Of a stretch of 56,418 nt of DNA, positions 24,711-32,237 are shown piece after piece. The DNA is from Planctomycetota bacterium (GTDB lineage: Bacteria > Planctomycetota > J058). The stretch lies in contig JAHBXY010000047.1 in assembly GCA_019636275.1 (NCBI GenBank), positions 1 to 56,418 on the forward strand, read 5' to 3'. Under the pieces are notes generated by a model. The model saw only the letters and a program-made list of their open reading frames with translations. It did not search any database and was not told the DNA's origin. Each line of letters begins with the position of its first letter. The first letter of the stretch is position 1. A program made the position numbers and the translations under genes.

Positions 24711-25358
24711 GTGCACGTGAGCGACGGGACGCCGATCCCCGCGCTCGTGCTGCTGGGCAGCGGCGGCGCCGCCGTGCTGCTCACGTGGGCGACGCTCCCG
24801 CGGCTGGCGGCCGCGTCGCCCGCGCGCGTGGCCGCGGCCACGTCGGTGTTCTTCGTCGCCTCGCAGCTCGCCTTCCCCGTGCCGCCGACGAGCGTCCACC
24901 TGTCGTTCCTCGGGCTCGCCGGCGTGCTGCTCGGACGCGCGGCCTTCCCGGCGGTGCTCGTCGGCCTCGTCCTCCAGCGGGCGCTCCTCGGCCACGGGGG
25001 CTGGACGACCTTGCCGCTGAACGCGTGCACCATGGGCCTCGGGGCCCTCGTGGCCGGGCTCGTGTTCCACGCCGGCGGCGCGCGCGAGCGGCCCGCCTGG
25101 CGGGCGGCGGCCGCGGCGGCCCTGGGGACCGCCACCGCGCTCGGCCTCTACGGCGCGGCCCTGCTCTCCGCGGGCGACGCCCTGCGCGACGTGGCCTGGG
25201 TGTGCGTCGTCGCGCACGCGCCGGTCCTCGTCGTCGAGACCCTCCTCACCGCGCAGGCGGCCGCCTACCTGGCGCGCGTCCAGCCGTCGCTCCTCGCGGC
25301 GCCCCCGACCGCCGCGCCCCCGACCCCGCCCCCGGCCGCAGCAGAGGCGCCGCCGTGA
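24711..25358 (+). CDS. nikM: NikM/CbiM-type substrate-binding membrane component (S unit)
   Basis: 215 residues, GTG start, with the diagnostic N-terminus MHVSDG (usually MHIPDG), in which the N-terminal amine and His2 coordinate the metal. A second conserved motif, SVHLSFLGLAGVLLG (around residue 65), supplies another His ligand. Six or so membrane helices are followed by a Pro/Ala-rich tail. It imports Ni(II) (or Co(II)) with the T and A units encoded downstream. The presence of DUF4198 NikK and an Ig-like NikL rather than CbiN argues for nickel over cobalt. Its stop overlaps the next start (GTGA). Confidence 0.9.
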   Translation: MHVSDGTPIPALVLLGSGGAAVLLTWATLPRLAAASPARVAAATSVFFVASQLAFPVPPTSVHLSFLGLAGVLLGRAAFPAVLVGLVLQRALLGHGGWTTLPLNACTMGLGALVAGLVFHAGGARERPAWRAAAAAALGTATALGLYGAALLSAGDALRDVAWVCVVAHAPVLVVETLLTAQAAAYLARVQPSLLAAPPTAAPPTPPPAAAEAPP

Positions 25359-25822
25359 CCCGCGCCCCGCTCCTGATCGCCCTGGCGGCGCTCCTGGCCC
25401 TGGCCGGGCCCGCGCTGGCCCACCGCCTCAACGTCGCGGCCCGCTGGGAGGCGGGGCGCGTCGTGGTCGAGGTCTACTTCAGCGACGGGACCACGCCCGC
25501 CGGCGCGGAGGTGATCGCCTCGCACGACGGCGTCGAGGTGGCGCGCGGGCGCACCGACGCCGCCGGCCTGTGGACCTTCACGCCGCCGGGCGCCGGCCGC
25601 TACGCGCTCGCGGTCACCGAGCCGGGGCTCCACCGCGGGCGGGCGGTCGTCGAGGTCCCGGCGACCGTCCCCGCGACCGCGCCGACCGACGCCGCACCGG
25701 CGGCCGCCGCCGCGCCGCCCGAGCGCGAAGGCACCGACTGGGTGGGGCTGGCCCTGGGCCTGGCGATCATCGCCGCGCTGGGCCTGGGCCTCGGCCTGCT
25801 CCAGCGAGCGAGGCGGCCGTGA
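25355..25822 (+). CDS. nikL: NikL-like auxiliary nickel transport component (Ig-like domain plus C-terminal TM)
   Basis: 155 residues from GTG 25355, overlapping the nikM stop by 4 bp. The signal peptide ends ALA-H, giving the mature N-terminus HRLNVAARW. A carboxypeptidase-regulatory-like beta-sandwich (VEVYFSDGTTPAGAEVIASHDGVEVARGRTDAAGLW) spans residues 23-100. A Pro/Ala linker and one membrane helix (WVGLALGLAIIAALGLGLGLL) end the protein. This is the NikL arrangement that replaces CbiN/NikN in NikKLM-type systems. Like NikK, it begins with His after processing. The gene is wholly inside the ECF operon. Confidence 0.82.
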   Translation: MTRAPLLIALAALLALAGPALAHRLNVAARWEAGRVVVEVYFSDGTTPAGAEVIASHDGVEVARGRTDAAGLWTFTPPGAGRYALAVTEPGLHRGRAVVEVPATVPATAPTDAAPAAAAAPPEREGTDWVGLALGLAIIAALGLGLGLLQRARRP

Positions 25823-26559
25823 GCGAGCGCTGGCTGGCCCGCCGCGACGACCGCGCCCGGCTCCTGGCCTTCGGGCTCCTGGCCGCGCCGCTGAGCGCGC
25901 TCGACGCCCCGTCGGCGCTGGCGCTCGGCGCCGCGACCGGCGCGCTCGTCGCCGCGACGAGCGGCCTGCCCTGGCGCCTGGCCCTCCGCCGGCTCGCGCC
26001 GGTGCTCGTGCTCGTCGTGCCCGTGGCCCTCCTCACCCCCTTCTGGGCGCCGCCCGGGGCGACGCCGCTGCTCGACGGCTGGCCCGGCGGGCCGACCCGC
26101 GAGGGGGCGGCGCTGGCCGGGTCCATCGCCCTCCGCGCCCTGGCGCTCGGCCTCCTGGCCGTGGGCGCCTTCGCCGTCCCGCTGCCCCGCACGCTGGAGG
26201 CGGCCAGCCGGCTCGGCGCGCCCGCGGCCCTGGTCCACACGGCGCTGCTCACGGTGCGCTTCGTGGAGCGCCTCGACGACGACCTGGCGCGCGCCGGCCG
26301 CGCCCTGCGCCTGCGCGGCTTCCGCCCCCGACCGGACCTCGCCACCTCGCGCACCTACGCCGCCCTCACCGGCGCCCTGCTCGTGCGCAGCGTGGCGCGC
26401 ACCGAGCGCGTCGAGGCCGCCATGCGGCTGCGCGGCTACGCCGGCCAACTGCTCCTCGCCCCGCGCGCGGCCTTCGGGCCCCGCGACGCGCTCCTCGTCG
26501 TCGCCGCGGCCGGCCTGGGCCTGGGGCTGCTCCTCGTCGAGCGCGGCTGGAGCGCCTGA
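25819..26559 (+). CDS. nikQ: Energy-coupling factor transmembrane protein (T unit)
   Basis: 246 residues from GTG 25819, overlapping the nikL stop. It is hydrophobic with four to six helices and carries the two EcfT coupling helices, each with an Ala/Arg-Arg-Gly type motif: RALRLRGFRP (around residue 165) and AAMRLRGYAG (around 205). These dock into the grooves of the ATPase. The enclosed operon order NikK-M-L-Q-O supports assignment as NikQ. Its stop is followed two bases later by the nikO GTG. Confidence 0.88.
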   Translation: MSERWLARRDDRARLLAFGLLAAPLSALDAPSALALGAATGALVAATSGLPWRLALRRLAPVLVLVVPVALLTPFWAPPGATPLLDGWPGGPTREGAALAGSIALRALALGLLAVGAFAVPLPRTLEAASRLGAPAALVHTALLTVRFVERLDDDLARAGRALRLRGFRPRPDLATSRTYAALTGALLVRSVARTERVEAAMRLRGYAGQLLLAPRAAFGPRDALLVVAAAGLGLGLLLVERGWSA

Positions 26560-26561
26560 GC

Positions 26562-27341
26562 GTGGAGCCGGCGGTCCTCGAGGCGCGCGGCCTGACCTAC
26601 GCCTACCCGGGCCGGGACGTGCTCGCGGGCGTGTCGCTGCGCATCGCCCCGGACGAGCGGGTCGGGCTGGTGGGCCCCAACGGGGCCGGCAAGTCGACGC
26701 TCCTGCTGCTGCTCGCAGGCGCGCTCGCGCCGGTCGGCGGGGAGCTGCTCCTCGACGGGCGCCCCGTCGACGCGACCCGGCTCGACGACCTGCGGCGGCG
26801 CGTCGGCCTCGTGTTCCAGCTCGCCGACGACATGCTCTTCACCACGTCGGTCGAGGACGACGTGGCCTTCGGCCCGCGCCACCTCGGCCTCCCGCCCGAC
26901 GAGGTCGAGCGGCGCGTCGGCGAGGCGCTGGCGGCGGTGGGGGCGCTCCCCCTGCGCGGCCGCGTCCCGCACCAGCTCTCCGCGGGCGAGCGGCGGGCGG
27001 TGGCCCTGGCGGCGGTCCTCGCCATGCGACCCGACGTGGTGCTCCTCGACGAGCCCACGAGCGACCTGGACCCGAGGGGCCGGCGCGCGCTCGTGGCGCT
27101 CCTGCGCGGGCTCGGCCGCCCCCTGCTCGTGGCCAGCCACGACCTCGAGCTGGTGCTGGCCCTGTGCACGCGCGTGCTGGTGATCGACGGCGGGCGGCTG
27201 GTCGCCGACGGCGAGCCCGCGCGCGTCCTCGGCGACGAGCCGCTGATGCTCGCGCACGGCCTCGAGCGGCCGCACTCCCTCGCCCCGCACGCGCCGCCGG
27301 GCGACCACCGCCATCTGGGTGGCGCGCCGCTGCCGCCCTGA
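26562..27341 (+). CDS. nikO: ECF transporter ATPase (A unit)
   Basis: 259 residues, GTG start. It is a canonical ABC ATPase: Walker A GPNGAGKST (about 38-46), Q-loop FQLADDMLFT, a signature reading LSAGERRAVALAA in place of LSGGQ, Walker B DVVLLDEPTSDLD, and the switch His in VASHDLELV. The ADDMLFTTSVEDDVAFGP stretch is typical of CbiO/NikO. With a single A-unit gene the transporter would use a homodimer. The C-terminus ends in a His-containing tail (HAPPGDHRHLGG) that may bind metal. The stop lies 6 bp from a convergent small gene. Confidence 0.92.
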   Translation: MEPAVLEARGLTYAYPGRDVLAGVSLRIAPDERVGLVGPNGAGKSTLLLLLAGALAPVGGELLLDGRPVDATRLDDLRRRVGLVFQLADDMLFTTSVEDDVAFGPRHLGLPPDEVERRVGEALAAVGALPLRGRVPHQLSAGERRAVALAAVLAMRPDVVLLDEPTSDLDPRGRRALVALLRGLGRPLLVASHDLELVLALCTRVLVIDGGRLVADGEPARVLGDEPLMLAHGLERPHSLAPHAPPGDHRHLGGAPLPP

Positions 27342-27347
27342 GCCGGC

Positions 27348-27605
27348 TCAGCCGCGCGCGGCGCGCAGGGCGGCGAACGGGTCGGGCAGGCGCGGGCGGC
27401 GCGGCGCCTCGGGGCGCGTGCGGCCGAGGATGGCCTCGCACTCGTCGACGAGCGTGAGCACGTCGTTCATCAGGGCGATGCGCTGCGCGTCGGTCATCGC
27501 GTTGACGCGCCCGCCGACGTCGCGCTCGCCGAGCTGCTCGCGCAGCCGGCCGGTCGTGGCGCGCAGCTCGTCGAGGGCGCGCGGGCTCAGCGTGAACCAC
27601 TGCAT
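27348..27605 (-). CDS. Small hypothetical helical protein (85 aa)
   Basis: 85 residues from ATG 27605, with GGGAGGAGG about 11 bases upstream. The sequence looks like two amphipathic helices (LSPRALDELRATTGRLREQL and a segment around VNAMTDAQRIALMNDVLTLVDECEAILG) followed by an Arg/Pro tail. Met, Asn and Thr usage and the clear Shine-Dalgarno make it more gene-like than surrounding shadows. I recognise no family. It is convergent with nikO and downstream of the THUMP gene on the same strand (78-bp gap). Confidence 0.6.
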   Translation of the reverse strand: MQWFTLSPRALDELRATTGRLREQLGERDVGGRVNAMTDAQRIALMNDVLTLVDECEAILGRTRPEAPRRPRLPDPFAALRAARG

Positions 27606-27682
27606 AGGACCCGACCTCCTCCCGAACCTTCTCGGGCCGGCGGATCGTAGCGGCCGGGCCCCGGTGCGCCAAGCGACGCAGA

Positions 27683-28222
27683 CTACGAAGGCCTGAGGAG
27701 AGGGAAGCGCGCCAGGTCCTCGCGCGTCCACACCGTCAGGCCGGCGCGGCCGTCGATCATCTCGAGCGCGACCACCCGGTCGGGGTCGTCGTAGCGGATC
27801 TTCGCCGGCGCCCCGCGGGCGGCGGCGGCCTCGAGGAGGGCCTGCCCGAGGAGGCGCTCGCGCGTGAGGCGCTCGAAGTCGCGCTTGAAGCCGCGCCGGT
27901 GGACGCGCACGTAGAAGGCCTGCCCGAGCAGCGCGTCGAGGTGGGCCAGGGCCGCCTCGCGCGCGCGCGCGTCGAACTCGGCCGGGTCCTGGAAGAGGAA
28001 CGTCTCCTCGCAGGGCGCCACCCGCACGAGGAGGTCGGCGCGGCCAGGGTCGCGCTCGAGCTCGCCCGCCAGCGCCTCGAGGAACGCGCGCGGCGGGTCG
28101 GCCGTGCGCACCGCGAGCACGTTGAGATAGGCCGTCCGCTGCACGGCGCCGAACGCCTGCAGGAAGCGCCGCGCCTCGCCGAAGCAGCGCTCGCCCGGGA
28201 TCGCAACCGCGTTCCAGTCCAC
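27683..28222 (-). CDS. Stand-alone THUMP-domain protein (TAN1-like)
   Basis: 179 residues, GTG start. The C-terminal half reads as a THUMP RNA-binding domain: FYVRVHRRGFKRDFERLTRERLLGQALLEAA and IRYDDPDRVVALEMIDGRAGLTVWTREDLARFPLLRPS. The N-terminal half contains RTAYLNVLAVRTADPPRAFLEAL, resembling the segment before THUMP in TAN1/archaeal homologues that assist tRNA acetylation. No methyltransferase, thiouridylase or pseudouridine-synthase domain is attached, so it may be an adaptor that presents tRNA to a partner enzyme. A TGCTACGGT extended -10-like box six bases before the start suggests leaderless transcription. Confidence 0.78.
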   Translation of the reverse strand: MDWNAVAIPGERCFGEARRFLQAFGAVQRTAYLNVLAVRTADPPRAFLEALAGELERDPGRADLLVRVAPCEETFLFQDPAEFDARAREAALAHLDALLGQAFYVRVHRRGFKRDFERLTRERLLGQALLEAAAARGAPAKIRYDDPDRVVALEMIDGRAGLTVWTREDLARFPLLRPS

Positions 28223-28237
28223 ACGACGACCGTAGCA
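28223..28237 (-). promoter_or_regulatory. Putative leaderless promoter of the THUMP gene
   Basis: Minus-strand TGC-TACGGT (28237-28229), spacer CGTCGT, then GTG at 28222. It is an extended -10 pattern (TGn) with no Shine-Dalgarno. Confidence 0.4.
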
Positions 28238-28368
28238 CGAGTCACGGTCGCGTGAACGCGGCTGCCGCCGTCACGACCCGCGGACGGCGGCGCGGGTCGA
28301 AGGCCCGTCGGGGCATGCCTCCGCGCGTCGGACCTCCGCTTGCGCAAGGCGCCTGCGAGGAGGTGTCC

Positions 28369-29031
28369 GTGAGCACGACCAGGTCCCAGGCCTCGCTCCA
28401 GCAGGCCGAGCTGCAGGTCGCGATCGGGCCGGGCCTGCTGGCGGCGACGCGCCTCGTGCCGGCGCGCCCCCGGGGGCTCGTGCTCCTGGCCGAGGCCGGC
28501 GGCGGGCGAGACGGCCCCGAGACGACCCTCCTCGCGCGCGCCCTCGCCGCCGAGGGCCTGGCCGTCGTCGTGGTCGACCTGCTGGGACCCGACGAGGGCC
28601 CCGGGCGCGCCGACGTCGCCCTGCTGGCGTCGCGCCTGGGGCAGGTCACGGCGTGGGCCGATCGGCAGGAGCTCACGGCCGGCCTCCCTCTGGCCTACGT
28701 GGCCCGCGGCCACGCCGCCGCCGCCGCCTTCGTGGCGGCGGCCTTCCTCGGCGAGCGCGTGCGCGCCGTCGTGACACGCGACGGCCGGCCCGACCTCGCC
28801 GGACCGTTCCTCGCCCACGTCCGCGCGGCGACGCTGCTGATCATCGACGGGCACACGGACGGGAACACGGACGCGCACGCGGAGTCGACCTCGGCGCAAC
28901 TCCAGCGCCAGGCTCGAGTCCTCCTCGCCCGCGCGGAGGTCGTGGCCCTGCCCGTCGACGCTGCCGACGCCGCCTTCCGCCGGACGGCGACTTCGTGGCT
29001 CGCGGCCCAACTCGCGCCGCGCCAAGCCTGA
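28369..29031 (+). CDS. Dienelactone-hydrolase-like alpha/beta hydrolase, nucleophile apparently lost
   Basis: 220 residues from GTG 28369, which follows GAGGAGG by five bases (a GTG at 28363 is the alternative). The fold pattern matches the DLH-like hydrolases often attached to phosphoribosyltransferases: ARPRGLVLLAEAGGGRDG, LLARALAAEGLAVVVVDLLGPDE, a central strand, AVVTRDGRPDLAGPFLAHVRAATLLIIDG, and a C-terminal helix. The usual nucleophile elbow G-x-S-x-G is replaced by YVARGHAAAAAF, so there is no serine. The expected loop after LLIIDG is an odd Thr/Asp/His stretch (HTDGNTDAHAEST). It is probably a pseudo-enzyme or decaying copy. It is not coupled to a neighbour. Confidence 0.7.
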   Translation: MSTTRSQASLQQAELQVAIGPGLLAATRLVPARPRGLVLLAEAGGGRDGPETTLLARALAAEGLAVVVVDLLGPDEGPGRADVALLASRLGQVTAWADRQELTAGLPLAYVARGHAAAAAFVAAAFLGERVRAVVTRDGRPDLAGPFLAHVRAATLLIIDGHTDGNTDAHAESTSAQLQRQARVLLARAEVVALPVDAADAAFRRTATSWLAAQLAPRQA

Positions 29032-29239
29032 CCGTTTCAGGACCTCCGGAGACCGTGTCCGAACTGCGACAGTCCCTCCACCCAGAATCGCGAGAGGAGG
29101 CGCCAAGAACGCCATAAACTCATTCACAGCAGCGACCTCTCCCGACGCAGTGTTCACACAGGCGTGACACTCGCTCGCGTGCGGCAGGCGATCCTCGTGA
29201 TGTCGGGAGCCCTCAGCCTTAGCCCAAGGAGAAGGTCTC

Positions 29240-30169
29240 GTGAGCGCAGCTTCGCTTCGTCGCGCCTCGCTGCTCGCCCCCGCGCTCGTCCTGACGCTGT
29301 CAGGCTTTGCGCAGGCTCAGACCTTCGCCGTCGAGGTCACCGCGGACGTCCTCAACGTCCGGGCGGCCGCCATGGGGACGGTCCTGGGGCAGGTCCACCG
29401 CGGCGACCGCTTCGCGGCCAACGCCCAGCAGAACGGGTGGCTGCGGATCGACTGGCAGGGCCGGGCGGCCTGGATCTCCGGGACGTACGCGCGGCGGATC
29501 ACGGCCGACATGGTCCAGACGACCGTCAACGTCAACGTGCGCGCCGGCGCCAACACGTCGCACCAGGTCCTCGGCGTGGCCACGCGCGGCCAGACCTACG
29601 TCAAGGTGGGCGGCGCGAGCGGCTGGCACCAGATCCAGTTCGACGCGCGCCGCGGCTACTGCGTCGACTGGGCGACGACCTCGCGCAGCGCGTCGACGGC
29701 CTCGTCGCCGCCCGCCACCACGTCGGCGCCGGCGACCTCGTCGACGACCGCCGCCGCCACCCCGACCTCCAGCCGGCGCTACAACGCCACGGCCGCGGAG
29801 GTCGAGATCATGGCCCGGATCATCAAGGGCGAGGCGCTCCAGTGCTCGTTCGAGGGCAAGGTCGCCGTCGGCGCCGTGATCCTCAACCGGGTGCGCGACC
29901 GCCGCTGGCCGAACACGATCGCCGGCGTGGCCCACCAGCCGTATCAGTTCTCCTGCTACAACGCGAACGTGCGCAGCCGCCTCTACTGGGGCCCGGTCCC
30001 GCAGGTGTGCTTCGACGCGGCGCGCGCCGCCCTCGCCGGGCAGGACCCGTCGCTCGGCGCCACGCACTACTTCAACCCCTACCTCGTGCGGCCGAGCTGG
30101 GCGCGGACGCTCCGCTTCATCAAGCGCATCGGCACCAACCGCACCAACACGCACGACTTCTACCGGTAG
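29240..30169 (+). CDS. Exported murein hydrolase: two SH3 domains plus SleB/CwlJ-type catalytic domain
   Basis: 309 residues, GTG start after AAGGAGAAGG. A signal peptide ends at AQA (residue 27). Two bacterial SH3 (SH3b) domains follow: 30-88 (VTADVLNVRAAAMGTVLGQV) and 90-146 (TTVNVNVRAGANTSHQVLGV). A Ser/Thr/Ala/Pro linker spans 147-180. The hydrolase-2 (SleB/CwlJ) domain has the catalytic Glu in RIIKGEALQC (Glu198), GAVILNRVRDRRWPNTI, QPYQFSCY and GATHYFNP. SleB enzymes are lytic transglycosylases/N-acetylglucosaminidases. In a non-sporulating bacterium this is a general cell-wall remodelling enzyme targeted by its SH3 domains. It overlaps the convergent membrane-protein gene by 10 bp at the stops. 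Confidence 0.92.
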   Translation: MSAASLRRASLLAPALVLTLSGFAQAQTFAVEVTADVLNVRAAAMGTVLGQVHRGDRFAANAQQNGWLRIDWQGRAAWISGTYARRITADMVQTTVNVNVRAGANTSHQVLGVATRGQTYVKVGGASGWHQIQFDARRGYCVDWATTSRSASTASSPPATTSAPATSSTTAAATPTSSRRYNATAAEVEIMARIIKGEALQCSFEGKVAVGAVILNRVRDRRWPNTIAGVAHQPYQFSCYNANVRSRLYWGPVPQVCFDAARAALAGQDPSLGATHYFNPYLVRPSWARTLRFIKRIGTNRTNTHDFYR

Positions 30170-30870
30170 CGCAGGCCCGCCGCCGCGGCGCAGGTCGCCC
30201 CCGCGACCGCGCCGGCGACGGCCACCTCGGGCGACACGAGCAGCGGCCACCCCGACGACGCGACGGCCGTGGCCGCGCGGCCGAGCAGCCCGCCGAGGAC
30301 GAGGGCGGGCCACCAGGCGACGCCCCCGACGCAGGCCGCCTCGCGCAGGACCGTGCCCCTGGGGCGGGCGAGCGCGCGGCGCGCCAGGAGCCACCACGCA
30401 GTCGTCGTCGCGAGGACGCCGGCGAGGACCGGCGTGGCCAGGAGCGGCAGGAGGAACCAGGCCAGCCAGGCGCCGGGGCGCCCGGCGGCCGCGCCGCTCG
30501 GCAGCAGCGCGGTCGGTGGTTGTTGGCACAGGCAGCGCTGGCTGACGACGAACGGCGCCTCGAGGCTGGCCCACACGACGAGCGCCGCGGCGACGCCCAG
30601 GAGCGCGCCGTAGGTCAGCCACCGGCGGAGCGCGGCCGGGTCGGCCGCCAGGCGCCGCGCGCTCGCGACGCCCGGGACGAGCGCGCAGGCCAGGCCGATG
30701 GGGATCGCGATCCCGTCCCCCAGCCCTGCGAACGACGACACGAGCGGGAGCGGCTCCAGGCCGACCGCCTCGTAGGCGGCGCGCCACCGCGGCCAGAGCG
30801 CCGCGACCTCGACCGCGACCCCCAGCCATACGACGGCGCACGCGGCGGCGAGCGCCCGGGTCGACGCCAC
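30160..30870 (-). CDS. Hypothetical integral membrane protein (about six TM helices)
   Basis: 236 residues from GTG 30870, preceded by GGAGG. Hydrophobic helices are seen at about 8-26, 45-70, 85-107, 138-168, 182-200 and 210-230. A conserved-looking loop FVVSQRCLCQQPP contains two close cysteines. No transporter or enzyme signature is recognised. It is divergent from the radical SAM gene and convergent with the SH3-SleB gene. The function is unknown. Confidence 0.7.
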   Translation of the reverse strand: MASTRALAAACAVVWLGVAVEVAALWPRWRAAYEAVGLEPLPLVSSFAGLGDGIAIPIGLACALVPGVASARRLAADPAALRRWLTYGALLGVAAALVVWASLEAPFVVSQRCLCQQPPTALLPSGAAAGRPGAWLAWFLLPLLATPVLAGVLATTTAWWLLARRALARPRGTVLREAACVGGVAWWPALVLGGLLGRAATAVASSGWPLLVSPEVAVAGAVAGATCAAAAGLRYR

Positions 30871-30940
30871 AGGGACCTCCGGCGGGCACTACGGCGCCCG
30901 GGCGGCCCGACGAAGGCGGAGCCGCGCCGGGTCCGCCAAC

Positions 30941-30953
30941 TACAATGCCGACC
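30941..30953 (+). promoter_or_regulatory. Putative leaderless promoter of the radical SAM gene
   Basis: TACAAT (30941-30946), then seven bases, then GTG at 30954. The ATG at 30945 lies inside the hexamer. If the box is the real -10, translation must start at GTG 30954 and not at the ATG. Confidence 0.45.
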
Positions 30954-32237
30954 GTGGACCGTGCCCCGCTGACCGTCGTCGTCGACCACCGGCAGACCGG
31001 CAAGGTCGCCCTGAACGTCCTCGTGGGCGCGCTGGAGTCGTTCCCCGACACGGCCGCCCTGCCGGTCGACTTCGTCCCGCGCGAGCGCGACCTCGGCGAG
31101 GCGGTCGCGCGCGCGCTCGAGGCGAGCGCGCGCGTGCTCGTCCTGTGGAGCTTCTACTCGCCCGACGCCGCCGAGCAGGCGCGGCGCCTGGCGCAGGTGC
31201 GCGCGGCCGTCCCCGACCCGCGGGCCGTGCACGTCGCCGGCGGCGTCCACGCGTCGGCCGAGCCCCTGGCGACGCTCCGCGACGGCTGGGACCTGGTCGC
31301 GCTCGGCGAGGGAGAGCGCACCGTCGTCGACCTCGCGCGCGCCGCGCTCCGGGGCGACGACCTGCGGGCCGTGCGCGGCCTGGCGCACCTCGACGCCGGC
31401 GGCGCGCTCGTCTCGCGCGGGCGCGGCGAGGCCGTGACCCTCGACGACTGGCCGCCCTTCGCGCCGGCGCACGGTCGCCTGGGGCCGATCGAGCTCACGC
31501 GCGGCTGCATCTACGCCTGCGCCTTCTGCCAGACGCCCTTCCACCACCGGGCGCGCTTCCGCCACCGCTCGCTGCCCGAGGTGCTGCGCTGGGTGCGGCT
31601 GCAGAAGGCGGCCGGGTTCCGCGACTACCGGTTCATCAGCCCGACCTCGCTCTCCTACGGCGCGGCCGGCCCGGAGCCCGACCTGGCCGCCGTCGAGGCG
31701 CTGCTCGCGGGCGTGCGCGAGGTGATCGGCCCGAGCCCCGGGGCGCGGCTGTTCTTCGGCACCTTCCCGAGCGAGGTCCGCCCCGAGCACGTGACGCCCG
31801 AGGCGATGGCGCTGCTCAGGCGCTACGTCGACAACACGAGCGTGATCATCGGCGGCCAGTCGGGCTCCGACCGCGTGCTCGAGCAGATCCGCCGCGGCCA
31901 CGACGCGGCCACGGTCGAGCGCGCCGTCGGCATCGCCCTCGACGCCGGCCTCGAGCCCCACGTCGACTTCATCTTCGGCCTGCCCGGCGAGGCCGACGAC
32001 GACGTCGAGGCCTCGCTCCGCCTGGCCGAGGCCCTCGCCGCGCGCGGGGCGCGCGTCCATGGCCACACCTTCATGCCCCTGCCCGGCACGCCGCTCAAGG
32101 ACGCCCCGCCCGGCCGCCTGGCCCCGGCCGTGCGCGCGCGGATCGATCGGCTCGCCGCCACCGGCGGCCTCTACGGGCAGTGGGCGCGGCAGCTCGACGT
32201 CGCCGACGCCCTGGCCGGCCGCCGGGGGCCCGCGTGA
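30954..32237 (+). CDS. B12-binding domain / radical SAM protein (TIGR04013-like)
   Basis: Numbered from the upstream ATG at 30945 the protein has 430 residues. I prefer GTG 30954 (427 aa) because the ATG overlaps a TACAAT -10 box. The N-terminal 140 residues are a cobalamin-binding-like Rossmann domain (VLVLWSFYSPDAAEQARRL, VHVAGGVHASAEP, ALGEGERTV). The radical SAM core has CIYACAFC (cysteines 188/192/195 from the ATG), preceded by the GPIELTRG motif and followed by VIIGGQSGSDRVLEQIRRGH and HVDFIFGLPGE. It resembles the archaeal/bacterial TIGR04013 family of unassigned function, likely a radical methylase or C-C bond-forming enzyme. It overlaps the following hydrolase gene (GTGA), indicating co-expression. 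Confidence 0.85.
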   Translation: MDRAPLTVVVDHRQTGKVALNVLVGALESFPDTAALPVDFVPRERDLGEAVARALEASARVLVLWSFYSPDAAEQARRLAQVRAAVPDPRAVHVAGGVHASAEPLATLRDGWDLVALGEGERTVVDLARAALRGDDLRAVRGLAHLDAGGALVSRGRGEAVTLDDWPPFAPAHGRLGPIELTRGCIYACAFCQTPFHHRARFRHRSLPEVLRWVRLQKAAGFRDYRFISPTSLSYGAAGPEPDLAAVEALLAGVREVIGPSPGARLFFGTFPSEVRPEHVTPEAMALLRRYVDNTSVIIGGQSGSDRVLEQIRRGHDAATVERAVGIALDAGLEPHVDFIFGLPGEADDDVEASLRLAEALAARGARVHGHTFMPLPGTPLKDAPPGRLAPAVRARIDRLAATGGLYGQWARQLDVADALAGRRGPA

